DNA from: Chionis minor
Lineage: Eukaryota; Chordata; Aves; Charadriiformes; Chionididae
Direction: 5' to 3'
Length of the DNA stretch: 64,000 bases
Assembly (NCBI GenBank): GCA_013398295.1
Contig: VZSF01007904.1
Coordinates: forward strand, 590,490 to 654,489
Shown here in pieces: positions 1 to 10,910 of the stretch (positions within the stretch are counted from its first letter, which is position 1; each line of letters opens with the position of its first letter). The notes below the pieces were generated by a model. It was given only the letters and a program-made list of their open reading frames with translations. It was not told where the DNA came from and searched no databases. The position numbers and the translations under genes were made by a program.

Positions 1-837
1 TGTCTTTACACTTGCAGTACCATGAACCAGACAGAAGAACGAGATTCATTAGGTACCACCACCACCTATTTCTGCTTACAAAGCATAGCCTAACACAGGA
101 AACATCAGCCAAAAGTGCCCACATACAGCCACAGAGGGGAGCAAGACCATCTGATCTGTGTAAACCCACCCAAAACCAGCATGGATTGCTCGTAAAATTG
201 CACAGTGGAAGTCTTTTCTATTTTCAACAACTCACAGTACGTGCTCATGAACAAGATTTCAACTTACAAAGCCATCTTCTTCAAGGTATACTGTAGACAA
301 TAACAGAGTTACACTTCACCCTGAAATCAAATCAATACATATATCAACATAAGCCTTTTTGTTTACTGATCCAAAAGTATCTAGCTCTTCTACACATTAG
401 GTTTGATAATTTATAATGTAAAAACTCAGATTACCATTCTCTGTCACAAATTTGCAATTTTTGTGGAGCATCAAGCAAGAAGTTTTTTTCCTAATGCCAA
501 GATTTCATTCACAATTATGATTAAGCCCACCAGCAAATGCTCCATTTAGGCACAGGGAGTGGATCAGGCAGTAGCCTGTCTTCAGTTTACTGCACAGTTC
601 TGACTTCCGTACAGGGATGAAGAAAAGCCCAATAGAAAGATAGGTGAGTACAGCCCCCAGTAAAGCATTCAATATATGCAATAAGTACCATGCTGTTCAC
701 TTCTAGTCCTCTCCCTCCTCCTTTGATCATGCTTCCAGGCTAAAAATTCTGTGAGAGGCAGCACTCACTCAAATGCATCCTTCAGCCTCCACCAGGATCT
801 GACAGAAGGTAAGAGTCAGGGTAAATAAACAAGGAAT

Positions 838-862
838 CCCCCCCCCCCCCCCCCCCCNCCCC
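838..862 (+). repeat. Poly-C run with one unresolved base
   Basis: This is a run of about 25 cytosines interrupted by a single N at 858. It is probably a sequencing or consensus problem in a homopolymer, so its true length is unknown. The same run creates glycine codons in minus-strand frames, and those frames should be ignored. Confidence 0.9.
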
Positions 863-1506
863 AACTCATCACTATTAGATTCAAACAGAAAATCAGTCTT
901 GGGTAAGAGAAATGCACAGAAGAATCCATATGGAAAATAATTTATTTTAGGAGGCTCATTTACATCAAGTAGATGAGGAAAAGCCGAAATGCAAATGTAG
1001 ATCGCAGTAGCCAATTTCTGTTCCAGTCCACTGGAAGGATCAGTTACTCAGCAGGATACCTAACACTAGGTTCAAACATCCTGACTGCATGCAGCCTTTT
1101 CATCTTGTTCTCCCTCCCTCTTCATCACAGAACGAAGACAAGACACCGAAGTTTTGAGCAAACACATCTGGACCATGCTTTATCACACTGCTAAGTAAGA
1201 GCAGCAGTAACAGAATTAAACTTGGAGAACTTCAGGTTTTTTTCTGACAGTAATCACCACCCAGAGCAGAGGTGAGGTTTACAAGAATTGAGGGGTGGTT
1301 TCTTGACCAACAACAGAAAACAGAAGTAACAGACCAGGCGTTCTGCTTTGCACATGGAGCAAGAAATGGCTGGACTTAGCACCAATAGCATCGTAGGGAG
1401 CCATTTCTTTCACTGTCCCTGAAGATGATAGAGCAGCACAAGCCACACTCAAACTTCATTGTCTCCTTGGGAAGGTAGCAGAAGGCAGCAGGAAACTGCA
1501 TCTTAC

Positions 1507-1642
1507 CGCTTTCTTGCCCTCTCCAGTTTTATAAAAGGTGCCATCATTCATCCCGTCCATAAAGACCTCCACAAGAAACATGACCCGATGTCTTCTGAGA
1601 TATTCCAGAAAGATGCTTGTGCTCCCTCTTCCCCCAAGTGAT
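1507..1642 (-). CDS. Candidate internal coding exon, product unknown
   Basis: On the minus strand a strong acceptor (tract cttctttctttag) precedes 136 bases that end at a donor of the form GCG|gtaaga. One frame is open throughout: one leading base plus 45 codons, ending in phase 0. It includes the stretch EYLRRHRVMFLVEV followed by FMDGMNDGTFYK. It would lie about 8.2 kb downstream of the probable minus-strand first exon at the CpG island, so it could be exon 2 of that gene (inference). I do not recognise the peptide. The + strand is also open across most of this interval (1459-1641), which weakens the case. It could equally be chance. Confidence 0.25.
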
Positions 1643-1795
1643 CTAAAGAAAGAAGCCAGGCTTCCCAGAGGGTGTACATCCTGCTGTGCTGTCAGAAGCC
1701 AACCTCTGTGTCAGAGTCTTGCGACCTTGTTCACACCATGACTTGGAGAAGTCCCCTCCTGACTCAGCCAAAGCACTAGGAACAGCAATGATTTC

Positions 1796-1810
1796 TTTTT
1801 TTTTTTTTTT
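1796..1810 (+). repeat. Poly-T run
   Basis: Fifteen consecutive T. It could be the antisense poly(A) tail of an old insertion, but no recognisable element lies beside it. Confidence 0.8.
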
Positions 1811-4800
1811 AAATTCTATGCTAGCTGGAGAAGCAGCTCTCTTTTTCATTTGAAGAAACAAGGTCCACCCTAAGCAGCGCTCTAAAATATAATCCCGCCT
1901 GCAGGAAAGCTCAGTTTTATCTACAAATTCTCATTTTAGGACCCCTCTTGCCTGACAGTCTGCACCACAGGTCTTCCCTTTCCATTGATCCTTGGGAATT
2001 CAATAATCTTTAAATCCTTACTTGTTTGCAGTTTAAGCCACTGCATTCAAAGGTCAAGGCCAATAGCCCATCTTCCATCTCATCCTACTTCCTTCCAAAT
2101 TAGCCAGCATCCAGAAACACCTGCCCCACCACCACTGTGTTTCCAGAGTGGAGACTTTTCCCCTCTCACTGCCCTAAGCTACCAAGCTCTCAACAGTAAA
2201 ACTCAGAGACTATTCCATTTTTCAGAATCTTCATCATTTTAAAGGTGTTTAGTAATGCAACTTTTCTTCACTTAACACTTTTGTGCACATTATTTCAGCA
2301 GAAAACAAAATCTCACTGCTCTACTTTTTCTACAAACTTGCAGCAAGAAGGTAGGGGTTTTTGGGTTGGTTTTTTTTTGCTCACTGTACGAACTACCTGT
2401 ATTCAGGATTTTAACAGAATCCAGAACAAACACTAACAAAACTAGAGAAGTAGAGCTCCCACGGGGAAAAAAATGTAACTTTCCCAACACTTTAAACAAC
2501 ACGCCCTTTCTGAATACTTGTTGGGAACAGCATACAACAGAATTAATTCATTGTTTCAAGCTTACATTTTGGATCCTTTTCTTGGAGCAATAGACACAAG
2601 ATGGAAAGTTTTGTCTACACACCACCAGAACTAACTTGAAAATTTTCTTCTACTGAGCAAATGCAACATAAGGTATGTCAGCATATTAGGAAAATACAAC
2701 ACAGTAGAATTATGTTAGCTGACTAGAGATAGCATTGTGAAAGCTGCAGGTTAAAGTAAAATGAAAACTCACAACGGGAAGACAACTTGGAAAACACTAG
2801 GGGAAAGGGGAACAACATAATGTGCTCATCTACTTTTAATCCTGAAGAGCAAATTTGAATAACTGCTTATTCAACATGAAACACTCAAAGACATTAGTAC
2901 AGATGCAGCTGTGATGCTACACCTTCCTACCACTGTCCTCACACGGAATGGCAGAGGGGACAAAGCAGCACCAGTTCAGGCAAGTACAACTCTCTGCAAA
3001 ATCCTGCACACTAGTACTAGTGACAGGCCAGTTATGAATAACTGCTATTTCTCAAATTTAAGTTAATGCAAATTATATCAGAAAACTAATGTCACTACAT
3101 GCATTTGACAAATGAAATTTGATTTCAAATAGAACGAGTCACAGTATACTAATGTTCACAAAATTTAACAGTAATTAAGTCTTACCGACAGACACCTCAT
3201 TAAAGCACCAGTTCTTCAGAAAAACTAATGAAGTGAATTATTTCCTATGTGTGAGATATCAAAATTCTTCACTATTCATAAAAGATAAATGGAGTTAAGT
3301 TAAATTGGATGTCAGTGTTCACCAGAATGAGGGAGTGACCTGCTTAAAAAGATCATTTAAAACAATACATTTCTACACTGCTAGCACCCAATCCAAGATG
3401 TTAATCTCCTATGCATTATTTTATCCTATGACTGCAAAAACCAAAATCCTTACAATACAGTTTTCATCCAACAACTTACTGGCTTGTTATAAAACATACA
3501 GATATGCACGTCCAGAAGAGGTTCTACAGGAGATCAAACTTGAAAGAAAATGAGAGTGAACAAAGCAAACCCAGACATGACAGCCAGATTGTACCTGAGG
3601 CAGGACCTTCCATTTGCCCCTTCAGCAAGTCACATCTGCAACATGGAGAGCTGAAAAACTTCCCAAATGTTCTCCTAGACATCATCACTGCATGGGCAGC
3701 AGACTACCAGAGCAACACTTTGTCACATGCTATGCATTTGTCCAAGCTACTGTAATGATGCCCCAAAGAAAGGGGCTCTTCCTTCCTCAGACTTTGGATA
3801 ATCCACATTACATGCACACATTGCCTTAAGCCTCCAACTTCTCCCAACACCTCTCTGGCTTCTTTCTGGTCCTCAATCAAACTAAATGGCTGTCTCAGAG
3901 GATTCTTAGAGCAAAAAATAATAAATAAACAAAATTTAACAAAACCTAATCTTGACAAAGCTAGAAAGAGGTTTCTTATTAGCCTGAGATCCAATTTTCA
4001 AATCGTAGCTTTTTGGGTTTTAAATATTTCTGGTATGAGGAACAAAGATTCAATCATTTGATGAGGGCAGATGGCTAAGTGTGCCCACGACCACAAGTCA
4101 ACACACATTCCTCTGCACTAGTAGATGGAAGTTTGAAACAGATTTTAATCAAACTTCTCTGAGGTAATATCCAATAGGAAAACATCAAGGGGAAAAAAAA
4201 AATTGATCAAGATCTGTCTAGTAATGAATGCCATGAAAAAAGACCCAATTTTTTATAGAGGAAGGCCAAGCTATAATTCCTTGCGAAGAGAAAAACCACA
4301 GAAGCTTTCCAAGAGATTTTACAATCTTTTCCAAATTGTTGATTTTTTCAACATCGTTATGCAACCTCTGTGTGCTTTCCTGCTTCTCTACCCCCTTATT
4401 TTACCATTTGCTCCCCCTAACAACTTCTAAATCTTGAAAGGCAGCTCCTTTAAGATAGCTAGAAATCCAGCGTGCATTTGTCTCTTCTCCTCCTCTCAGT
4501 TTAAACTGCCCAAGTCTTCCCAGTGAAGAAGCATTGTCCAAAATCCACTTGCTATTCAAGCAAGTCCTGGCAATGACAAGCATCACTTTATGAATCATCT
4601 GTTACACACTGCCTTATCAACACGGTCCACTGCAGGATAAAGTAAACCTGGCCCACTTCAGTTTTCTGCTAACACAATCAACGTGCAAGTGGCATTAATT
4701 ACTACAGCAGTCTGAGGAGTTCCCTCAAGGAACTCAAATATAGACACAATATATATTAAGAGACAATCTAAATCATATCAAAATGCTCAGAACCAGGTTC

Positions 4801-5397
4801 CTTTCATTGCTTTGTAGTATTGGTATGCTTGGACCTGGGGAACCTGGAAGCAAAGGTAAATGGAAAATAGAAGCTATCCACTAGGGAAGTGGACTCAAAA
4901 CTGGAAAACAATTTTGAATTCAGTAACAAGACACATCCTCTCACCTTCTCTGTCCAGTAAAACAGGCTTTTACAAAAGCACAAACTCAAAGGATTCCAGC
5001 AGGAGTCTGATAAAATTTAAACCCAATGGTTGGCCTTGCGGACTAGGTACCAGGATTGAAAAGGATTACAGAAAAGCAGTGGGATAACTGGAAACAATCT
5101 ACAGGTAAACTGGAAGAGCAATGAAGTAGAAGATGACACCAGCAAAGAAGCGAGCAAGAATCAAGAATAGTTGGCAAATATTTAATGAATGTCATTACTG
5201 CTGTTCAAATAACATGTTCAATTAATATTTCTTTGCAGTTTGTGACAAGCTTCGCCATTTGGAACAGGCTAGCAACAGACACTATTCACCAAATAAACTA
5301 TTCTGGTAATATTACCATGCATACTCAATCATAGATGCAAGACAAGGAAAATACAGTGCCGAGGGCTTGGAGTTTTACATTATACACATATATCTGC

Positions 5398-5458
5398 ACA
5401 CACAATGCCAAGGAGTATTTATTTCCAGTAAATACAAATACACACAATGCCAAGGAGT
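5398..5458 (+). repeat. Pair of 19-base direct repeats
   Basis: The 19-base unit acacacaatgccaaggagt occurs at 5398-5416 and again, identically, at 5440-5458. The 23-base spacer gives a period of 42. This looks like a local tandem duplication with a partly diverged second half. No other copies were noticed. Confidence 0.85.
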
Positions 5459-7619
5459 GTAACACAATCACTTCTTTAACTGGAAGGGGACACCCAAGAA
5501 ATGTTTTAACTCCAAGATTAAATTGGCATAGCAGGGCAGTGAGCATTCAGGTTTTCAATCCCTGAAGAGAGCCTCACATCAGCACACACACCACTTAACC
5601 CAGACAGATGCGTGCCACCCCTGAGAAAACATGAGGACAACTAGTCACTGTGACCTTACAAAGGTAGAAAGGCATAGCATGCAAGCATTAGAGAAATGCT
5701 TCAAGCAATCCAAAAGTGCCAAAAATGAAGACAGTAGTCTTTCATGCCCAATATTCAGCTGATCAAGAACATAAACACCTCACATTAAGACATCCGTTTG
5801 TCCTTCTTAGATTAAGGCCACACAGCAAGTTTTAGGAGACACTCAACATACTAACTCCTTTTAGCACAAGTTATTTGATAAACACATTTGTGAGCAATTA
5901 ATTTTAAAAGCTCTTGCCTATTCTCATGTCCAGAAGATTAAAAAAATCAGCCTAGAATATTTGATCCTATCACATACTCTGTATTTGGTGGCAAGGTTTT
6001 GTCTCAACACTTAGTTTTCAATGTGTTTGGGCACATTCTTATATGGAAAGTCTGTAGCTTCATCATTTGAAACCTACAAATGATCCTAGAGGGCAAGTTT
6101 TAGGCATTGCACCAAGTTTCTGAATCACAGATATACCTTACGATGGCTTTATACAGTCTATTCCCCAGAAAGCATAAAGCCATTTCAAAGAGAGATTAAG
6201 ACGGCAACCTCATGTAAAACCATGGACTTCTGCTCAATTTTAATCTTTCTTTTTAAGAAGTCCTACTTCTCACCCGTGCAGTTCACCATGTGATTTAACG
6301 TTGAAGACGAGAGCAACTCCACCTTTTCAGCCGTCTATAAACAGGCAGCTCCCATGCTTCCACCTCTGCCCGTGGTAGAAGGCAAAGAGAAAAACAAGCA
6401 CACACCATGCAAGCAGAAGGTCATACTTGCTCAAGCTGCTGCTTTTGAGGAGCGTGGAAGCCACAAGGCAGGCAAGCTATCTGCTCATGGTGAAAACAGA
6501 AAGACCTGACAGGTTGGACACAGCTTCCTTCCAAAACCATCCATAATCTAACACATGTCCATGGGACCTCCAAACCTTTTCCAATCCAGATACTCCAAGG
6601 GTTTGGGAGGTAGGCTGGAGTTCAAGCCCTTGAAGATCTGGGCAAAATGCATTTCTTCAACACAACCCACTGCAATTGCATCCACCCAAGTATCTCTTAA
6701 CAGCTTGTGTTACTAAGTAACTTCTTCAGAAGTTCATCAATCTGCAGGTGTCCCTAAACACATCACTCCTAGTTAAAAAAAAGCCTCATTTTAAGTGTAT
6801 CTTTTTTTCTCCCCCTTTTCTGCATTAATGGGATGCTGCCTGTGAAACACGAGCACAACAAAGCAGAAAGTTGCATCTTGATCAATACAAAGACTAACAT
6901 ATGGCAAGAAATTACTTTTTTCTGTTTTATTCTTCTTGCTATTAAGACACCAACAAAAAGCAAACTAACTTCTATTACGGAGTTAATCTGCATTGCACAT
7001 CAGGACCCTGGAGTCCTGAACCTGCTCCCTCCTAACCTGGGCTTCTCCAGAACTTCTTTACTGCTTTCTCTTAGTGCTGACCACAAAGTTTGGTAGCTCA
7101 CACCTGCCAGTTTTCTTCTACTTTAGGACAGTCCATTGGAGACCACACTACACAAACACAGACCCCTCAACAAACACTTTCTCCGAAAGGAATAAGAGCT
7201 TTCATTCCATACATATGGTTTGCTTTCATGCGTCCAACCCATTAAGTAAATTAGAAGTTCCTCTGGTATTTTGAGGTAATTTTCAAAGTGCATTTTCTAA
7301 TCTGTTCACTTTCTAAAGCCAAGTCCTGAAGCAAAACCAAAGAAATTGTAGGATGGCAAAGTTAAATCTTAGATATTTAAAGATTTTTGGATTTTTTTTC
7401 CCCTTAAGTTCAGACAACCAAGGGCACAGCTTAATATCAGCAACAGAAATCTGTCAGACACACATGCTAAAGTATGCCAACCAAAAATGAAGAAAAGTAT
7501 ATAATCCTAGAAAGCTGTGTCTTACACATTTCGCTTTGTACAGAAAATCTGCAGTTGCTAAAACTTAGTCTTTCTAACTGGGTGGCATTTTACATTTCCA
7601 AATGTAATTGAGTGAACAT

Positions 7620-7633
7620 GTTGCCATGGTTAC
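7620..7633 (+). promoter_or_regulatory. X-box-like (RFX-type) palindromic site
   Basis: The sequence gttgccatggttac matches the RFX X-box pattern (two inverted half-sites separated by two bases) with one mismatch in the right half. It lies in a dense non-repetitive block (about 7585-7730) that also holds the small palindrome tacatttccaaatgta at 7591-7606. Position inside the likely first intron of the minus-strand gene would suit an intronic enhancer. That role is inference; a 14-base match alone is weak evidence. Confidence 0.3.
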
Positions 7634-7837
7634 AGTAGGATTCTGCAATAACTTTGTTGCCTTGTAATTGCTGTGTATTTGTATACAAGCAGCTGAGCTT
7701 TCTTAATTCAATGCCCTCTTAACTCTTTCAGGGAGGCTGTGGAGCGACAATGGCAGCTTTTGGGTTGAAAACTCCATACAGCGGTGGTAGAAACCTCAGA
7801 AACGATTAAAACTCAGTGCCGCAACAGACCACTTTAC

Positions 7838-7871
7838 AAAGAAAAAAGAAAAGAAAAAAAAGAAGAAGAAA
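7838..7871 (+). repeat. A/G-rich low-complexity tract
   Basis: About 34 bases made only of A and G, in the pattern (GAAAA)n then (AGA)n. This is simple sequence with no gene content. Confidence 0.8.
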
Positions 7872-8833
7872 CCTTGCCAAGAATCAGATTATTATATAAA
7901 CTTCAGAGCTCCTTAGCTTTTAAAAATGTTGCCATTAAAAAAAAGTCCAATTCAGATAATTAACTCCAGGTAGCTTTTGGCAACAACCAAAAGCACTTTG
8001 ACAGCAGCAAATACAGCACAAGTCCCATTTATTGATAGTACATAATACCAGCAAATCAAAATGCATTGGCAAGGAGATTATTCACTCAACAGTGAAATTC
8101 ACTGTAGCATGGAGGGCCAAAATAATACTTGCTCCATCTCTTCAGTCCCAAATTAGCATTATGAAGACAACAGAATACAGCTGTTGGGAACAACCACAAA
8201 ATAAAGCTGCCCAGTTTTGTCCCTGTAGAGAAGAAATGGAGAACACCAGAGAGTGCCTATACCCCCTCCACCACGCTGAGCTGCACGCCCCATCCCAGAT
8301 TTACAAGTGATTTTCACATCCTGAATCCACCCACACCTTTCCAACACAGATCCCACTTTTTAGGAACATTTTCAGACCTGTAATCCAGTCTGGAATATCA
8401 AGCAAGCCAGTAATATGAAATACGCTCTTACGGCCAGAAAACAAGCGTTTGCGGTGACAAGCTTAATTTATGCAAATCTTCCAAAGCAGGCTGTTGACAA
8501 GCAAACAAAAACCAAAAAAGCCGAACCTTCCACTATCATGAAATGCGTGCACAAAGCAATTACGCAAGTGTTTTGAATAAAGGGCAGGTTTACTTCCCTT
8601 GAAACGGTTCGCGGCACCGAGCTATAATGTCAAATAATTGTTATGTAAATACTGTTGCTTGCTTAAGATGTCATGCTGCGTTTGCGACGCCACAAACACT
8701 CCAAAGATAACATTTAAGGAGCCGAGGGATTGCACAGCATCTTTCCTGATAAATTCCTGCAGCAAAACCCACACACAACTGCTCAGCGACACCTCCCTTC
8801 ATGCTCCTCCGAACGCAGTATAATGATAATTGG

Positions 8834-8852
8834 TTTTTTTTTTTTTTTTTTT
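8834..8852 (+). repeat. Poly-T run just outside the CpG island
   Basis: Roughly 19 consecutive T, about 100 bases before GC content rises sharply. No associated mobile element is recognisable. Confidence 0.85.
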
Positions 8853-9376
8853 GGCTAATTTATCGTCGCACAAACCAACACTTTACATTTCGGAGCAGCA
8901 CACGGACTTTATTCACCACCACCGGCTCCAAAATGCGTATTTCGGGGGGAGACGCCGCAGCCAGCGGCTGAAGACAGAACCCTCCCTCAGCTTGGACCTG
9001 TCATTTTCCCTTGCAGCCCAACGTTATCTCGGGACTTCCGAAAAGCGCGGTAACGCTGAGGAGAACATCCCTTGTTTTATCCTCCTAGTTACAAAAAAAG
9101 CCATTTTAACGGGGTTTTTTTGAGGGGGTTGGTGACCCGGGAGCGGCGGGGCGACCTCCTCGGCCCAGCCCGGGAGCCGCTGCCCCGTCAGGGAGCCCCG
9201 GGCCCGGCGCGAGGCACGTTCCGGCGGGCAGCACGGCGGGGCCGCGGGCGGAGCCGGCCCCGACAGAAACTTTCCCCAAGTCCCGCGTTATTCCCGGGAC
9301 GGGTAAAGAATCGGCCCCGGGCCGCGGCCCACTCGGCGCTGCAGGGCCCCGCCGCGGGCGTCGCCCCCGCCGCAGG

Positions 9377-9471
9377 NNNNNNNNNNNNNNNNNNNNNNNN
9401 NNNNNNNNNNNNNNNNNNNNNNNNNNNNNNNNNNNNNNNNNNNNNNNNNNNNNNNNNNNNNNNNNNNNNNN
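9377..9471. other. Assembly gap (95 N)
   Basis: Ninety-five unresolved bases inside the CpG island, flanked by very GC-rich sequence on both sides. Such gaps are common where GC-rich promoter DNA is poorly sequenced. Part of the minus-strand intron start or an alternative first exon could be hidden here. Confidence 1.
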
Positions 9472-9861
9472 CCCGCCCCCTCCCCGGCCCGCCTACCGCG
9501 CCTCTACACCCATGCCGAGTGATGGCGCGCGGAGGCCCCGCCCCGCCGAGCCCGCCGCCCGATCAGCGTGCGGCAGGAGCCGCCGAGTGGCTCAAATCCA
9601 CCCGCCACTGCCGCACAGCCGAGTCCGATTGGCCCCGGGAGCTGCCCATCACCTCCCCCTCCGGAACGCTCCGCGCTTCACGGTCGGAGCACAGCAGCAA
9701 AACAGCCACGCGCCGCCGATGCCGCTCGGAGCCCGGCGGCCGGGAGAGGCCCCGCCGCAACTGAAACCCGGCGGGCGGAAAAGCGCGCGACCTTAAAGGG
9801 GCCGCGGCGCGGCCAGCCGGGCGCACCGGCGGGGGGAGGCGGCGGGGCGCCGCGTACTGAC

Positions 9862-9990
9862 CTGGGTGGCGGCGGGCGAGGCGGGGAAGTTGTGCGGCGC
9901 TAGTCCCAGCGCGGACACCGCGGCGCGCGCGCCACCAACGGAATCAGCCCGTGATGGGATCCGCCATCTTGGAATTTTTAGTTGGAGAGT
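9862..9990 (-). other. Probable untranslated first exon of a leftward gene
   Basis: Read on the minus strand, sequence from the YY1 element (around 9960-9972) leads to a good splice donor, CCCAG|gtcagt, whose exon side ends at 9862. YY1 elements of the form AAGATGGCGG typically sit at or just downstream of transcription starts, so the start is placed near 9970-9990 (approximate). The only in-exon start codon, inside the YY1 element, opens a frame that stops after seven codons (MADPITG), so the exon is probably 5' untranslated and carries a short upstream ORF. I cannot name the gene; its coding exons probably lie left of position 1 or at 1507-1642. Confidence 0.5.
9960..9972 (-). promoter_or_regulatory. 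YY1-type element with overlapping ATG
   Basis: The + strand reads tccgccatcttgg, which on the minus strand is the classical YY1 motif CCAAGATGGCGGA. The ATG within it (minus strand, 9967-9965) would begin a seven-codon upstream ORF in the leftward transcript. YY1 sites in this orientation usually mark the start of the transcript reading ATGGCGG, which supports leftward transcription. Confidence 0.7.
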
Positions 9991-9996
9991 CACGTG
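9991..9996 (+). promoter_or_regulatory. E-box CACGTG (USF/MYC/TFE-type)
   Basis: A perfect CACGTG with context agtCACGTGgt. It lies between the YY1 element and the CCAAT box in the promoter core. CACGTG near a CpG-island start is a common site for USF or MiT-family factors. Which factor binds cannot be told from sequence. Confidence 0.6.
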
Positions 9997-10017
9997 GTAC
10001 GACCATTTTCCCCCCCC

Positions 10018-10027
10018 GGCCAATCAG
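10018..10027 (+). promoter_or_regulatory. CCAAT box (NF-Y-type)
   Basis: ggccaatcag matches the NF-Y consensus core CCAAT with preferred flanks. It lies about 170 bases upstream of the + strand start codon and about 50 bases from the YY1 element of the opposite transcript, so it could serve both directions. Confidence 0.6.
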
Positions 10028-10036
10028 GAAGCGCGG

Positions 10037-10047
10037 TTTATTTATAG
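10037..10047 (+). promoter_or_regulatory. TATA-like element
   Basis: tttatttatag stands out as AT-rich in an otherwise GC-rich island, 15 to 20 bases downstream of the CCAAT box. A + strand start would then fall near 10070, leaving a 5' leader of about 120 bases before the ATG at 10190. CpG-island promoters usually lack TATA, so this may be coincidental. Confidence 0.35.
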
Positions 10048-10189
10048 CCACAGCTCCCTCTTTTCTCTCCCCCCTCCATCCCGAAGCGGGGAAGCCACCG
10101 GATCAGGCCCCGCCCCAGCCCCGCCTTGTGGCGCGCGGCCCATCGCCCAGGCGACGGCGCGGCGAGGGGAGCTCCGGGCCGCGTCCGCC

Positions 10190-10244
10190 ATGTCGGCGCT
10201 GCGCCCCCCCCGGCCCCTCAGCGCCGGAGCAGCCGGCCTCGGAG
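10190..10244 (+). CDS. First coding exon of an unrecognised rightward gene
   Basis: The ATG at 10190 has a strong Kozak context (GTCCGCCATGTCG) and is followed by 18 codons (MSALRPPRPLSAGAAGLG) and one extra base before a donor GGAG|gtggga. The N-terminus is rich in Pro, Ala and Gly, as is common when a first exon lies in a CpG island. It ends in phase 1, which matches the acceptor phase of the segment at 10667. I chose this start because it is the best-placed ATG downstream of the promoter motifs and because the frame continues across two further candidate exons. I do not recognise the protein. The donor is only moderate, so read-through to a later donor is possible. Confidence 0.5.
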
Positions 10245-10666
10245 GTGGGAGGGGAGCCCAGAGCGGGTATCGGGTCTGCGAGGCCGTTTGCTCCCGGGCG
10301 GGCCGGGCCCCCTCCGCCTCGGAGGCCCAGGCAGGCAGGGACCCTCCGCCGCCAGCTCGGGCGCAGCACCCACATCGGGCCTCGGCGCCCAAACGGCGCG
10401 GCCCGGCACGGCTACCTGTCTGTGCGGAGGGCTGGAGGGGTGCCGGGGCTGTGACGGAGCGGAGCGCTGGCTCGGCGCCGCACCCCCACCTCCTAGCTTT
10501 GTCCTCCATCCCGCGCCTCGTGGCCGAGCGCAAGCTCCCATGTGCCCGAGGGCCAGCATGACGTGAGGAGACCTCCACACCGCGCTGGGCAGCTCTTTCT
10601 AGAAAGTCGTGCAAGCGCAACAACCCCTCTTTGCCCCATCTCTCCATGATCCACTACTACCTATAG

Positions 10667-10791
10667 GTTCCTCCAGAGTTTCATCTGTATCTACCAAGAG
10701 GTGGAGTCGTGATGGAAGGAAAAACTCCAATCTAGATCAATTTGGCTGTGAGAAACCTGATGTGGAGGACAGAACTAGCAGAGAAACAACT
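10667..10791 (+). CDS. Second coding exon of the rightward gene (candidate)
   Basis: The acceptor (cactactacctatag|G) is followed by 125 bases that complete the split Gly codon from the exon ending at 10244 and then give 41 open codons, starting SSRVSSVSTKRWSRDGRKNS. The exon can end at 10791 (ACT|gtaggt, phase 0) or 10795 (GTAG|gtgatg, phase 1). The first choice keeps the frame open into the segment starting at 10911; the second hits a stop there. The peptide is basic and serine-rich, then acidic, with no domain I recognise. GC content is much lower than in exon 1. The phase agreement at both junctions is the main evidence that this is real. Confidence 0.45.
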
Positions 10792-10910
10792 GTAGGTGAT
10801 GCATTCCTGTGAAATTCATTCTTTCACTTGTAAAAAGAAAAGTTGTGTGTGTTGTCTTCCTTCCTTAGGTAATTTGACATATCTGAAACTATGGATGTTT
10901 TGATTCTCAG

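Larger units (their letters stand above)
1..8900. other. AT-rich non-coding region left of the CpG island
   Basis: I see no gene I can name here. All open frames are under 100 codons and overlap on both strands. A probable minus-strand first exon lies at 9862-9990, so this stretch would be intron 1 of that gene if it continues leftward (inference). It holds mononucleotide runs, a short direct repeat, a possible RFX-type site near 7620 and one minus-strand exon candidate at 1507-1642, all listed separately. Confidence 0.6.
8930..10570. promoter_or_regulatory. CpG island containing a bidirectional promoter
   Basis: GC content and CpG density rise abruptly near 8930 and fall again after about 10570, giving an island of roughly 1.6 kb (part of it is the gap at 9377-9471). 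Its core at 9955-10050 packs a YY1-type element, an E-box, a CCAAT box and a TATA-like sequence. A minus-strand splice donor lies to the left and a + strand start codon with a donor lies to the right. CpG-island promoters in vertebrates often drive divergent gene pairs, and this arrangement fits that class. Inverted CCAAT at 9627-9632 and G-rich runs at 9829-9850 (possible G-quadruplex) are further promoter-like features. The many long open frames inside the island come from its base composition. Confidence 0.85.

Noticed and set aside
9072..9764. 230-codon + frame spanning the assembly gap
   Set aside because: It includes 95 unresolved bases and lies in a CpG island where stops are rare; the Arg/Pro/Ala-rich translation reflects base composition.
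10042..10647. 201-codon minus frame and other long frames in the CpG island
   Set aside because: Up to five overlapping frames are open here on both strands, as expected for extreme GC content. Only the frame starting at 10190 has supporting start and splice context.
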